From: Rhynchopus euleeides
Taxonomy: Eukaryota > Euglenozoa > Diplonemea > Diplonemida > Diplonemidae
Direction: 5' to 3'
NCBI GenBank assembly: GCA_963210315.1
Contig: OY723276.1
Location: forward strand, 992,001-1,056,000
DNA: 64,000 nt
In this document: piece after piece, positions 9,301 through 19,232 of the stretch
Layout: each line of letters begins with the position of its first letter
Numbering within the stretch: the stretch's first letter is position 1
The notes under the pieces: generated by a model
Databases searched by the model: none
What the model was told of the DNA's origin: nothing
Seen by the model: the letters and a program-made list of their open reading frames with translations, nothing else
Translations under genes and position numbers: made by a program

Positions 9301-9391
9301 GCCCTCGCTACCAGTCACAGGTTGTCAGTCAGTGAGGGGAAGTGGGCCGTGGCTCACTTCTTCTCACTCAGCCACACCTGGTAGCGAGGGC
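9301..9391. repeat. Short palindromic MITE, family CCTCGCTACCAG (copy 1)
   Basis: About 91 bp ending in CCCTCGCTACCAG and its inverse CTGGTAGCGAGGG. The body carries GTCAGTCAGTGAGGGGAAGTG and a CTCACTCAG block. Related copies lie at 28203-28302, 30600-30687, 31014-31108 and 54061-54150. It sits about 340 bp upstream of the SPX-CCCH start codon. Confidence 0.7.
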
Positions 9392-9731
9392 CCCTTTGTG
9401 TCTCATGTTCGATCCGAAGGCTCCCTGACAAAGCGGGTTTCCACACCACACCACACCACACCACCGCCCCCCCCACCCCCACCCTCACCCCTCGCCCCAG
9501 GCCATCTCCGCACCTACACAGCGAGGCAGTAAACCACAGCCGCCCCCCCTTCCTCTAGCAACTCCAAGCCCCAAGTGAGGCATACACACTCATAGCCCCC
9601 CCCCTCTCTTACTCTGCTTTCCCCCCCAACTTTCCCCATCCTTGACCTCAGCTCTTCCCCCACGCCGCCGCAGTCCCCACCCCCCCCCCCCCGAGTTTAA
9701 CCTTTGGCGCTTCCCGCCTTGCTCAGCCACG

Positions 9732-11999
9732 ATGGTGCGGTTCGGTAGTGCTCTTGAGGACCATGCTGAGGCGTACAGTGGTATCATCGATCAGGACCGT
9801 TATCTGGATTACGAGAAGCTGAAGGGGATTCTCTATGATACCCCGGATAGGTTTCTGGTGCAGTTCGAGGAGGAGGTGGGGAAAATGGAGCATTTCCTGA
9901 GGAAGAAGGACGAGCTGTTCGAGCCGTGCCTCACTGAGGGGTGCCCCTGCAAGCTCCCGGGGAAGGAGGCCCGCATCAAGTTTCTGAAGATGAACCGCGA
10001 GGGCGCGCGGAAAATCCTCAAGAAGTTCGACAAGGAGACGCTCTCCCACACACAGGCGGAATTCCTCGCGAAGGTGGACGCCCTTTACACCGCACACCTC
10101 AGCCACGAGGAGCTGACTCTCGTCGGTGTGCCCACCGCACCGCTCCCCCAGATCGAGGGATCGACCCTGCCTGGGGACGCTCCCCCTCGGCCCGCTTCAG
10201 AGTGCTCCCAGCCCTCCACTAGTAGCCCCACAATGGTTGACGCGCAGCAGGACAGGAGGCGTGTCCGGTTCTGCCCGAGCCCTGTGATGACCGATGGCAG
10301 TGCGGAGGCCCCGGTAGCCCAGAGTGCCCCTCCACCTCAGGGCCCTGCCCCTTCCGACTGCCCTGAGGGTGACGATGTGGAGTACATCAAGTGGACCACC
10401 ATCTGCGGCCTGCAGGTTGGTTTCCTCCACCGCCAGGTGAAGGCGCAGACTGTGAAGGGTGTCTGCCGGATTTCTGTCGGCGACAAGGTGATCCACACCG
10501 CGGAGTCCTTCTTGGTGTACGACCCGCAGAACAAGGGGAGGTACCTCATCCCCCCGATTCTGATCGAGGACACGATGGGGAAGACGGACTATATGGCGAA
10601 GAAGCAGGCCTTCATCTGCATGCTGTACCAAAAGGGGGCTGACCAGGGGCACAAGGGGTGTAACGCATACCACAGCTGCAACCAGCTGCACGTCTCGCGG
10701 CAGGCGGTGGCGGCGCTGCGCGACATGACCTCCCAGGGGGCGGGGTACACCGTGAAGGCGGGTAACAACTTCGTTGTCGAGCTCCGCGATGTCGTCGACC
10801 CGGGGACAAACGCGACGTACGTGCTGCCATACCACAGGACGGAGGCGACTCTAGGAAGGGCGACCTACGCCAAGACACGCGACTCCGCTGGCGGCGCCCC
10901 TAAGAAACCCCCTGTCCTCTGCCTCTACTACCTTGAGGGGCGGTGCCGCCACGGCAAGCAGTGCCGCGGCATCCACGCCGACCCGCCATACATCGCGAAG
11001 CTCCGCTTCGGCAACGCCTGCTGCCCGAAGCACCACCCTGACCGGGCAGCCACACCGCCCGCCAACATCTCGGTGAAGGTCCGCTGGGGGTCGACCTCAG
11101 ATGGCGTCATCCTCGACGTGCCGCATGAGCTGGTCACCGCGACAACAGGGCTGATGTCGCTGCCGCTCCGCCAGTCGAAGACAGGGCTGTACCTCTGCTT
11201 CGCCTCTGGGAAGCTCTGCAGGCTCCACAGGGAGAACAGGTGTGAGTATGGCGACCAGTGCAACAACATCCACGTCTGCCTCTCCTACAAGCCTGACGAG
11301 CAGGCGCAGGGCGCGCAGGCAACCAAGGCGGGGAGGCAGGGCGCCCCGGCTGCGGCAGCAGAGGCGGCAGCATCAACAGCGCCCCCTTCTGCAGTGGCAA
11401 CGCCTGTCAACACCCCGATGCAGCCGCGCCAGCCGGAGCAGCCTGCAGGCGATGCGGTGGCGCGCCTTGCGAGTGCCTTCCAGACGCAGATGAATACGAC
11501 GGCATTCCCCTTCACCCTGGGAGGTGGGTCGGGCATTAGCAGCCTGCCGATGAACCAGATGGGTTTTGCCGGGGCGCAGCAGGGCGTGCCCGCAGGGATG
11601 GTGCAGGGGGGGCAGGCGTTGCCCCTGCAGGGGATGCAGGTGCCGATGCAGATGGCCCCGCTGCAAGGGATGCAGGGGGTGCACGGCGTGCCTGCCTTCT
11701 CGATGCACCCTGGAATGGGGAGGGCGGAGGGTGGCAACGCGTCGGCGCAGCAGATCCTGCAGGCCATGTCGCAGCAGCAGCACCACCAGCAGGGTGCTGC
11801 GCCTGTGCAGGAGGCAGGCGCGGCGCCGGCGGGTGTGGTGCCCAGCTCGCTTCCCCCGGCGGAAGCTGTTCCTGAAGCCTTCCAGCACCTCCGCTCGATG
11901 CAGATGCAGATGGGGCAGGGCGCCCCTCAGCAGGCCTTCCACATGCAGGGGCAGGTCTACGGGGGGCCGAGCCAGCAGCTCCAGGGGAGCGGGTTCTGA
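9732..11999 (+). CDS. SPX domain protein with three CCCH zinc fingers and a Gln/Met-rich tail
   Basis: 755 residues from ATG 9732. Residues 1-120 look like an SPX domain: it starts MVRFG, has the YLDYEKLK block near 24-31 and a C-terminal helix with ARKILKKFDK near 92-101, the Lys-rich surface that in known SPX domains binds inositol pyrophosphates. Three CCCH fingers follow: C-x13-C-x5-C-x3-H at about 296-320, C-x7-C-x5-C-x3-H at about 397-415 and the same spacing at about 496-514. The last ~200 residues are rich in Gln, Met, Gly and Ala. CCCH fingers usually bind RNA, so a phosphate-responsive RNA-binding regulator is a reasonable inference, unproven. The ORF stays open 30 codons upstream, but that part is encoded by poly-C and the ATG at 9732 starts the SPX fold exactly. 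No intron is needed. Confidence 0.85.
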   Translation: MVRFGSALEDHAEAYSGIIDQDRYLDYEKLKGILYDTPDRFLVQFEEEVGKMEHFLRKKDELFEPCLTEGCPCKLPGKEARIKFLKMNREGARKILKKFDKETLSHTQAEFLAKVDALYTAHLSHEELTLVGVPTAPLPQIEGSTLPGDAPPRPASECSQPSTSSPTMVDAQQDRRRVRFCPSPVMTDGSAEAPVAQSAPPPQGPAPSDCPEGDDVEYIKWTTICGLQVGFLHRQVKAQTVKGVCRISVGDKVIHTAESFLVYDPQNKGRYLIPPILIEDTMGKTDYMAKKQAFICMLYQKGADQGHKGCNAYHSCNQLHVSRQAVAALRDMTSQGAGYTVKAGNNFVVELRDVVDPGTNATYVLPYHRTEATLGRATYAKTRDSAGGAPKKPPVLCLYYLEGRCRHGKQCRGIHADPPYIAKLRFGNACCPKHHPDRAATPPANISVKVRWGSTSDGVILDVPHELVTATTGLMSLPLRQSKTGLYLCFASGKLCRLHRENRCEYGDQCNNIHVCLSYKPDEQAQGAQATKAGRQGAPAAAAEAAASTAPPSAVATPVNTPMQPRQPEQPAGDAVARLASAFQTQMNTTAFPFTLGGGSGISSLPMNQMGFAGAQQGVPAGMVQGGQALPLQGMQVPMQMAPLQGMQGVHGVPAFSMHPGMGRAEGGNASAQQILQAMSQQQHHQQGAAPVQEAGAAPAGVVPSSLPPAEAVPEAFQHLRSMQMQMGQGAPQQAFHMQGQVYGGPSQQLQGSGF

Positions 12000-12103
12000 T
12001 GAAGCATCGGGATGATGTCCCACCTCTCTCTCTCACCTCCCCCCCCAAAAAAAACCCCCCCTCCCCCCAGTGTAGGTATAATACAGGTCCCCAAAATCTG
12101 CAT

Positions 12104-12172
12104 CCTGTTTAATACAGTTTAATACAGTTTAATACAGGTTTAATACAGTTTAAGACAGTTTAATACAGGTTT
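12104..12172 (+). repeat. TTTAATACAG short tandem array, left
   Basis: Five to six degenerate copies of TTTAATACAG (some with an extra G, one TTTAAGACAG). The same unit in the same orientation recurs at 13051-13108, so the two arrays bracket the BED-finger fragment. Confidence 0.8.
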
Positions 12173-12594
12173 TGTACACTATAGTACCCTTGTGTGCAGG
12201 TCATGGGGGCAGAGGGGGTGTCGCTTCTTTGGAGAGGGGGCCCGGCCTGGAAGTAGGGGTTCTCTACAACACGGCTGAAGATGAACCGACACCAGGCGAT
12301 GTCGATCATTGCCCTCTCGCTGGCTGAGGGCAGGGGAACACCGAGCGCCATCCGCTTCGCCGGTCCTGGGCCGTCAGTCCCCGGGGCCTTCCTCTTCGGG
12401 GTGGTGGTGGGGGCGTCCGTGGCCTTCTGCTTCACGGCCTCGGGGGCCTTCTCGCAGCCCCGCAGGTGGCTCTTGAGCCGCGATGCGGACTTCCCCGAGG
12501 CGCGCAAGCCACAGTGCTTGCACTTCGTCGCCTCGGTGAACTCACCGTGGCTCCAGCAGGCAGGACGTCCCCCCGACATTTTTCCCAGGTGCAA
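12160..12594 (-). pseudogene. N-terminal fragment of a hAT-type transposase (BED zinc finger only)
   Basis: 144 codons. Residues about 13-47 form a BED-type finger: WSHGEFTEA, then C25-x2-C28-x14-H43-x3-C47. A basic Pro-rich linker follows, and then WCRFIFSRVVENPYFQ, which resembles the segment after the finger in hAT transposases. There is no catalytic DDE region and no C-terminal dimerisation block, and nothing downstream continues it, so it is truncated or a domesticated finger-only gene. ATG at 12594 or 12579 is possible. A GC hairpin (GGGCGCGCTTCGCGCGCCC) lies just upstream at about 12601-12620, and TTTAATACAG arrays bracket the locus. It is unrelated at sequence level to the transposase at 39.3-41.6 kb. 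Confidence 0.65.
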
Positions 12595-12683
12595 ATTTCT
12601 CGGGCGCGCTTCGCGCGCCCGAGACTACGCGGAGATGGCCACTCGCATACGCTCAAGGACTTGCGAGACAGGCACACGCTACA

Positions 12684-12745
12684 GGGGGGGTCTGGGGGGC
12701 GGAGCCCCCCAGCCGCCGGAGGCCACGGTAGTGAGCATCTGTTCC
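12684..12745 (-). repeat. Dispersed ~60-bp repeat with GC hairpin (copy 1, inverted)
   Basis: Minus-strand copy of a repeat also at 25381-25441 and 25557-25615: GAACAGATGCTCACTACCG, then GTGGCCTCCGGCGGCTG and the hairpin GGGGGGCTCCGCCCCCC, then AGACCCCCC. Near-identical over its whole length. Confidence 0.8.
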
Positions 12746-13050
12746 TTGCACGTGTCAACGACTTGCTGCACGAACTTGACAGACAGCTCTTAGACTCAAG
12801 GCGGCTCTGCACCGGGGCTGAACATGCTCCCCAGCCAGGAGACCCCATTCCTACTGGTCCCCAGGGAAATCTCCCCCCGCCCCCGCTAAAAGTGACCCCC
12901 CAGGGGGCCCAAACTGCGGGGGGGGGTCTTTGACCCCCCCCCGACCCCCCTTAGATTAGGCCCTGTGATGGATAATCCTCCTGTGTGGGGGTCTGTGTGG
13001 TGCCGTACCTGCAGTGACAAACGTACCTTGTACTAAACTCAAAAAGCGCC
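12746..13050. other. Non-coding, no feature recognised
   Basis: G- and C-rich tracts around 12880-12960; no supportable gene. Confidence 0.4.
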
Positions 13051-13108
13051 GAGTTTAATACAGTTTAATACAGTTTAATACAAACGTGTTTAATACAGTT
13101 TAATACAG
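13051..13108 (+). repeat. TTTAATACAG short tandem array, right
   Basis: Five copies of TTTAATACA(G), same orientation as the array at 12104-12172. Confidence 0.8.
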
Positions 13109-13962
13109 GGCCTGCCTACACTGCCTCCCCCCCCCCCCCCCTTTCCCTTTTTCCCTTTCCATTCCATTACATCCCCTTCCCCGTTCCGGAAAAAAAACGT
13201 GGAGGGGGGTTTCGCCCAACTGGCGCTATTTTTACGACTGAACGGGTGTGAGGGGGGGGAGGGGGGAAGGGGGGGTGGGGTGCGGCTACGCCTCTCCAAG
13301 GGGTATATCCACACATGCGAGAGTCATATCTGCGCTTCTCCTTCGATTATCTTTTCTTTTTCTTCTTCTTCTTCTTCTGCTTGTTGCTTCACTGCGCCCC
13401 CCAACCCCCCCCCTCACAACCCACCCTGCTCTGCCCTGCTTATGCAGAGGTGACTGACAGATGAGAGAGGAAGGTCGTGAGAGGGGAGGAGGGGGGGGAA
13501 GGTGGGGGTGATATGCACCCGACGACAAGGTCCTCTCACCCCCGAGTTGGGGGAGGGGAGGGTGGGTGTGGGAGTGGGAAGGAAGGGGGGGGGGGGGAGA
13601 GGGAGGGAGGGTTTTTTTTGAAAAACGGTGTAAACGGTTTGCGAGCGTTGCGCTACTGCTTCCATCACCCATCGTCGAGCCGTCCCCCCCCCCCCCCTCC
13701 CCATTCCCTCCACACACAGCCACACACATTCCCGGGACCGACCTCCTCCCCCTTCATACTTCTCCAACACCATCACCCCCCCCCCCCTCCCTCACCATAT
13801 TGTCCGTTTCTGGTTCTGTGATACTTTCTTCTCGACTGTGACTGCCTTTCCCCCTCCCCACACATTACCAGTGGTGAAAAAAAAATCAGGTCTGTTTCTA
13901 AACGGCATGCTTGCCATTTTTTTCACAGATCTCCCCCAACCCCCTCCCCCCACCCCCATCCC
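13109..13962. other. Low-complexity C/G and CTT tracts, no gene
   Basis: Long C runs (about 13127-13142), G runs (about 13254-13280 and 13587-13598), a CTT run near 13355-13380 and T-rich patches. ORFs here are artefacts of homopolymers. Confidence 0.5.
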
Positions 13963-14013
13963 CAAGTGAAGGGAGGTCAAATCTCTGTGATTCCATGATT
14001 CTTCTTCGCTGCC
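13963..14013 (+). repeat. R80 dispersed repeat with C-tract end (copy 1, partial)
   Basis: Shares AAGTGAAGGGAGGTCAAATC and a TTCTTCTTCGCTGCCCC tail with copies at 14044, 19178, 24408 and 29149; a long C run follows. Confidence 0.6.
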
Positions 14014-14043
14014 CCTCCCCCCCCCCCCCACCACCAACTCGAG

Positions 14044-14114
14044 CTCGGACGCAACCTGCATATCGAGTGAAGGGAGGTCAAATCTCTGGTTTTCCTTTTT
14101 CTTCGACTTCACTG
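14044..14114 (+). repeat. R80 dispersed repeat (copy 2)
   Basis: Block order: CGCAACCTGCATATCGAGTG, AAGGGAGGTCAAATCTCTGG, CCTTTTTCTTCGACTTC, then CACTGCCC and a poly-C run. One of the fullest copies. Confidence 0.75.
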
Positions 14115-14470
14115 CCCGTCCCCCTCAGCCCCCCCCCCCCTCCCCTGACAGTTCCCCTCCGACCCAACGGCGAAGGGGGGGGGGGGGTCGGGAAACCAGA
14201 GCACACCGTGTCTTCACCTTGCGTCTCTTCAGCCATGCAGCAGGGTATCGAGGGAGGGAGGTGCGTGGCTAAGTGATGCTTGAAGGCGGCTGCGGTTTAA
14301 ACTCGCCCAACAGCCGCTGCGATAACGTGCCCCCTCCCCCCCCCCCCCCCCGCTCCCCCTGCCCCAAAGCAAAGGGCAAAGCTTGCAGAAATGTTCTTCC
14401 TGCATGCGCTATCCCCATACCCATCCCAATTCGAACCGATTTCAGATTTCCTGTCCCGCCCCCCCCCCCC
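14115..14470. other. C/G tracts, no gene
   Basis: Poly-C and poly-G runs and GC-rich filler up to the C tract that holds the insertion at 14471. Confidence 0.4.
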
Positions 14471-14472
14471 TA

Positions 14473-15620
14473 GGGGGGGTCAAATGGGGGTGACAAACAC
14501 GATTTTTCAAAAAACCGGCGCAGAGGCCCCAAAGCCCCCGTAAACCCTCCAAACCCCCCCAGATCGGTCCGGAAACCCATCGAACCCCACTTTTCCACCA
14601 TTCCGGGCACCTCAGGTGCCCGAATTGGGGTACCTAAATTTTGTGCCACCGTTTGGTACCGGACAGTGCCACTGTGTGGGAGGTTGGAAAAGAAAATGCC
14701 CCAACACACCACATCTGAGGGTTGCAATGCATGTTGCTTGCCAACCACGTCATCCGGTGGGTGTCAGGCGCTATGTAGGTGGCATGAGCCAGGTCTTCGA
14801 TGTGTTCTGGCTTGTATATGTACCTCCCTGCCTGCGGCACAGGCACTGCCTTTGTCCCCCACACCAGCCACAGAGAGCGTATTGTACTCGGTCCACGGTT
14901 GCTGATTCATTGTGATGCGTTGTATCCTCGAGTGAACGTCACACACTAGTGGCACCACCACCCGCCATCCGAGAGCTGTATTGACTTTGCGCCCTTCCGT
15001 TGCATTCACCTCGCCACGCATATTGCACCGTTCAGTACCAGTGCTCTTGGGCCAGGCAAAGTAGACCGCAGCAACTACCAATTCTGGCACAATGGGTACC
15101 ACGACAGCGCACTTCGTGTGTTCCCGGAATGTACAGCTCGTGTTGCAACAGTCGTTGTCAACACATCCCGGTTGTGGAGCACTGCTGCACAGGAATCACA
15201 CGACCATCTGGACTTGTTCCGTACCTACAGGCAGCCTCCCGGTGCATGGTGGCAGGGAGGTACATATACAAGCCAGAACTCATCGAAGACCTGGCTAATG
15301 CCACCTACATAGCGCCTGACACCCACCGGATGACGTGGTTGGCAAGCAACATGCATTGCAACCCTCAGATGTGGTGTGTTGGGGCATTTTCTTTTCCAAC
15401 CTCCCACACAGTGGCACTGTCCGGTACCAAACGGTGGCACAAAATTTAGGTACCCCAATTCGGGCACCTGAGGTGCCCGGAATGGTGGAAAAGTGGGGTT
15501 CGATGGGTTTCCGGACCGATCTGGGGGGGTTTGGAGGGTTTACGGGGGCTTTGGGGCCTCTGCGCCGGTTTTTTGAAAAATCGTGTTTGTCCACGTAAAA
15601 GGGTGGCATTTGACCCCCCC
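14473..15620. mobile_element. Foldback transposon E4 in a C tract (arms ~360 bp, TA duplication)
   Basis: Starts GGGGGGGTCAAATG and ends CATTTGACCCCCCC, flanked by TA at 14471-14472 and 15621-15622, inside a C-TA-C tract. The arms 14473-14831 and 15254-15620 are near-identical inverted repeats, with a small indel ~20 bp from the ends; the loop is ~420 bp. Both arms keep the same ~70-codon open frame (RYIYKPE...ATYIAPDTHRM...), pointing outward, differing by a few substitutions. No transposase is recognisable, so this is a non-autonomous or derived element. Confidence 0.85.
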
Positions 15621-15622
15621 TA

Positions 15623-15934
15623 CCCCCCCCCCCCCCCTCCCCCGTCCCAGCCTCTCACTTTCCATTTTGAATATTTATATGTTTTCTCGCGGCAGTTTGG
15701 TCGCGCCTGTTTTGTGGCAAAGCCTTCACAGTGCCACAAGCAGGTGCCTGATCCAAGCAAACAATTAGGTTACAGCAGGTGAGGATCGCCGTTGTGCTCT
15801 CTCCCACCTGCACTACACATGCAGTGAGTAGAGGCGGTCAGAATGTTGTTATAACTGTGTGGAGTGCAAATCTGAGGGAGGGGAGAGAGGAGGTGAAGGG
15901 TTGTTGTTCGTCGATCGCGAGAACACCCCCCCCC
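15623..15934. other. Intergenic between elements E4 and E5
   Basis: C tract, then AT-richer unique sequence; nothing recognised. Confidence 0.4.
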
Positions 15935-17257
15935 TAGGGACCGTCTTAAGGTACCGAAATCCGTCAACTTTACGACATTTTTCGACATTGGCAATTTTCG
16001 ACCAGAAACCCCCCAAAAATGCTGAAAAAGTGGCCAGACCACCCCAAAAACCGCCCCTGGGTGTGGGACACCCACTTTGGGGCCCCGGAACGCGGCTGAA
16101 ACGCTGTGTTGAAAAAAGTGTCATGGTTTGGTACCGAACCCCTCCCCGGGTGAGTCTCCCGAGCACCCTGTTACCTGCGGCATCAGCATCCCCCGTCATG
16201 TACCACGTTCTGCCGCCTCTGATGAGACATCTGAGTACTATCGGGCCAAAAAAAATGGTATTTCAGCGAGTGTTCTGTCAGGTTTCTGCCGACATCCTCA
16301 ACAAAGACCGGGTGTGTCTGCGAATGCAAGGGCGTCGCTCGGGAGGCGTTATTATGTGCCCTCCCTGAGGTGTCGGATGCATCGGGGACTTCATCAGGGG
16401 TAACGGCAACAGCGAAGTGGGTGTGGTGTATAACCTGTGTCACCCCGGCTCCACGGCACTGCAGTGGCACTTCTCAGTGGCGATGATCCTCGTCATCTGC
16501 ACCATCACCCCCACTCACGAGCTCTTCATTGCAGCACTGCAGAGCTAAAAGAGATGCTGGACAACGGTCAGAATGCTGGGGAACTCAGCCGTAGATGGAA
16601 AGGAGAGGCTGGAGACGGTGCGCGAGTGGATTTTGGGGCTGGCGTCTTTGGAAAATATGCCGGTGTGGGTTACAAAGCCTTATTCGGTGTGCAAACCGGC
16701 AGTCGCAGTGGTCGGTGTACGCTGCAGCAAGTGTTATCAGGAAATGCCGGCGAGAAGACGCTCCTTCCCAAGCTTGTCACACGCATTTGCTCCCAAATTG
16801 AACCGAAGGCATCAGTGCCCACCCAAGACAAGAAAAGGCGGAATGTTGCGGGCAAGTTGGGCGGGACGGGCTCGGAAGGGTGGTTCAAATGAGGGGGCCG
16901 GAACCAAACCATGACACTTTTTTGAGCATGGTCACGGATTGGCTCAGAAGTGGCCAAATACCCCCAGAAACCACCCAGACCGCCCCCAAATACTCCCAGG
17001 GGTCGGGGTTTCAGGTTTACTGCCATTTTGTGCGTGTTCCTCGCCTATGTGAAAAATCCCGTAAAGTTCCCCCCTTCACGGTGGGATCTTGTAAATTTTA
17101 GAGGAAACTTCATATTTGCCAGAAATTTCTTGGAAAATTCATATGTTGACAGGAACTTTTGGGTTTAACCATATGTTGACAGGAACTTCTGATTTTAACC
17201 ATATTTTGACAAAAAGTTGTGGATCTAACCATATGTTGACAAGAAGTTATGAATTTA

Positions 17258-17628
17258 CTGGGGGGGGGGGGGGGGGCAAATACAAGCATACATGCTAATA
17301 CAAGCATACATGCGAATACAAGCATATTATGAAAATCCGGATTTAAATAAAATTTTCAGGCTAATAGAAGCATATATGCTTCTATTAGCCTGGTAGAAAA
17401 TATTGGGTATTTTTGGGGTTTTTGGGGGGTTTTCCACCACAAAAATATAAATTTTTCTACCAGGCTAATACAAGCATGTATGCTTGTATTAGCCTGGTCA
17501 ACAAAAATTGGGTTTTTAGTATGCTTGTATTCGCAGTATAACCATTTATAAATTTTCCAGAAAGCCCCGCATTATGCGAGCTGGCACGCTTAATACAAGC
17601 ATATATGCTTGTATTTGCCCCCCCCCAG
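17258..17628. mobile_element. Small transposon E10 inserted in E6 (TA duplication, poly-G/poly-C ends)
   Basis: TA at 17256-17257 and 17629-17630. Ends CTGGGGGG...CAAATACAAGC and the inverse GCTTGTATTTG...CCCCCCAG. Inside, ATACAAGCATACATGC-like units and palindromes such as GCATGTATGCTTGTATTAGC recur. The element interrupts the E6 repeat array, since the CATATG/TTGACA units resume on both sides. Confidence 0.8.
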
Positions 17629-18640
17629 TAACCATATTTTGACAGGAACTTCTGATTTTAACCATATGTTGACAAAAAGTTCTGGGCTAATCATATGTTG
17701 ACAAAAACTTCTCGTTTTAACCATATGTTAACAAAATCGGTTTTTCGGCTGGAGCCGCTTGACTGACATTCCGGGGTATCCAGATCGCTTTCCAGATCGG
17801 CACTTAGCTTCTCACAGAGTGTGCACTTCATCGCAGTTCCATGGGGCCTCATTCCCTTGGATTAAGATACCACAAGGCCAGAGAACCGCACACCGTTAAC
17901 ACCGGCTAACCACTGATCATGGGCCTGTACGTGATAAATGCATGATGAAAGCCCCATAGCAAAGATGGTTACCAACATCAAGCACTTCCGGCCCAGAAAC
18001 TGAGCCAAAAGACCACTCCACCGAAGTGGTCACAGGTTTACCACGTGTACACGCAGCTACCGGGGTGCATCGGGCATGCGGCTTCTTCGAGGTGGATCGT
18101 TCTCTCCAGGTGGGTTCCGAACTCCACGGTTCTTTGAATCACAGGCACAGCAGCGTGAGTACTAATCGGCCGGACCCAGGTCCACAACAACACCCACAGC
18201 AATGCCATCAAGTGATTCCAGCTTCAGCCGACAGGTTCACATCAAAATGTGGATGAGAGGTTGGGGCTGGGGGTCCCGGCCTTTGCGAAGCGCCCTCCTC
18301 TTCATCAGCCACAGGTGTGGGTGCCCTGGGGTCGGGAATCCACCAAAAAGGGTGTTCCAGCTGGAAACCCAATTTTGTTAACATATGGTGAAAACGAGAA
18401 GTTTTTGTCAACATATGGTTAATCCATAACTTCTTGTCAACATATGGTTAGATGCAGAAGTTTTTGTCAACATATGGTTAAGTCCATAAGTTCGTGTCAA
18501 CATATGAATTTTCAGGAAACTTTTTGTCAACATATGATTGAAACAAAAAGTTTTTGTCAACATATGGTTAAACCCAAAACTTCCTGTCGACATATGAATT
18601 TTCCAATAAATTTCTGGCAAATATGAAGTTTCCTCTAAAT

Positions 18641-19099
18641 TTTACATGTATAACTACAAGTATAATACATGTATTATACATGTATAATACTTGCATGTCA
18701 ACTATTATACATGTATAATACATGTATATGCCTGAAATATACATGTAAAATACATGTATATCAAGTAAAAATACATGTATAATACTTGCATGTCAACTAT
18801 TATACATGTATTTTTACTTGATATCCATGTATTTTACATGTATATTTCAGGCATTTACATGTATTATACATGTAAAATACATGTAAATGCCTGAAATATA
18901 CATGTAAAATACATGGATATCAAGTAAAAATACATGTATAATAGTTGACATGCAAGTATTATACATGTATTTTTACTTGATATACATGTATTTTACATGT
19001 ATATTTCAGGCATATACATGTATTATACATGTATAATAGTTGACATGCAAGTATTATACATGTATAATACATGTATATACTTGTAGTTATACATGTAAA
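18641..19099. mobile_element. AT-rich ~460-bp near-perfect palindrome E9 inserted in the E6 right terminus
   Basis: TTTACATGTATAACTACAAG at 18641 pairs with its inverse ending near 19099; arms of ~229 bp meet near 18870 with few mismatches. Built from ATACATGTA/TATACATG units with blocks GCCTGAAATATACATG and TTGACATGCAAGTATT. It splits the E6 terminal repeat CCTCTAAA/TTTACAAG, which is continuous in the left arm. No coding capacity; the exact duplication (about 2 bp) is ambiguous. Confidence 0.8.
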
Positions 19100-19177
19100 A
19101 TTTACAAGATCCCACCGTGTTAAGGTTTTCCCTACCCCCCCCCCCCCCCCACGTGTGTATGGAGGACAGCACTGGAT

Positions 19178-19232
19178 CTCAGACACAACCTGCATAACGA
19201 GTGAAGGGAGGTCATCCCTGGCTTCCTTCGGC
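19178..19232 (+). repeat. R80 dispersed repeat (copy 3)
   Basis: ACACAACCTGCATAACGAGT followed by GAAGGGAGGTCATC and a TTCCTTCGGCTTC end. Confidence 0.65.

Larger units (their letters stand above)
17077..19119. mobile_element. CACGGTGG-family transposon E6 inserted in E5 (2-bp duplication TT)
   Basis: Terminal inverted repeat CACGGTGGGATCTTGTAAAT at 17077 and its inverse ending at 19119, flanked by TT at 17075-17076 and 19120-19121. Both subterminal regions carry many copies of a ~23-bp unit (AACCATATGTTGACAAAAAG and variants): about seven at 17130-17730 and eight in the opposite sense at 18370-18600. Clustered subterminal repeats are typical of CACTA/EnSpm-type elements. The unique core (17740-18360) has no long ORF, so the copy is non-autonomous. 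It contains E10 and E9. Confidence 0.8.
15937..19132. mobile_element. Outer transposon E5 of a nested stack (TA duplication)
   Basis: TA at 15935-15936 and 19133-19134, both in C tracts. The left end GGGACCGTCTTAAGG...AACTTTACG..ATTTTTC pairs with the inverted right end GGGAAAACCTTAAGG...AACTTTACGGGATTTTTC once the inner element 17077-19119 is taken out. Inner arms also pair: GTGTCATGGTTTGGTACCG near 16120 against its inverse near 16895. The arms are clearly diverged, so this is older than E4. Interior plus-strand ORFs at 16437-16892 and 16573-16914 show no recognisable domain. Confidence 0.75.

Noticed and set aside
17130..18620. CRISPR-like series of ~23-bp repeats
   Set aside because: Eukaryotic context, irregular spacing and inverted second half; they are transposon subterminal repeats.
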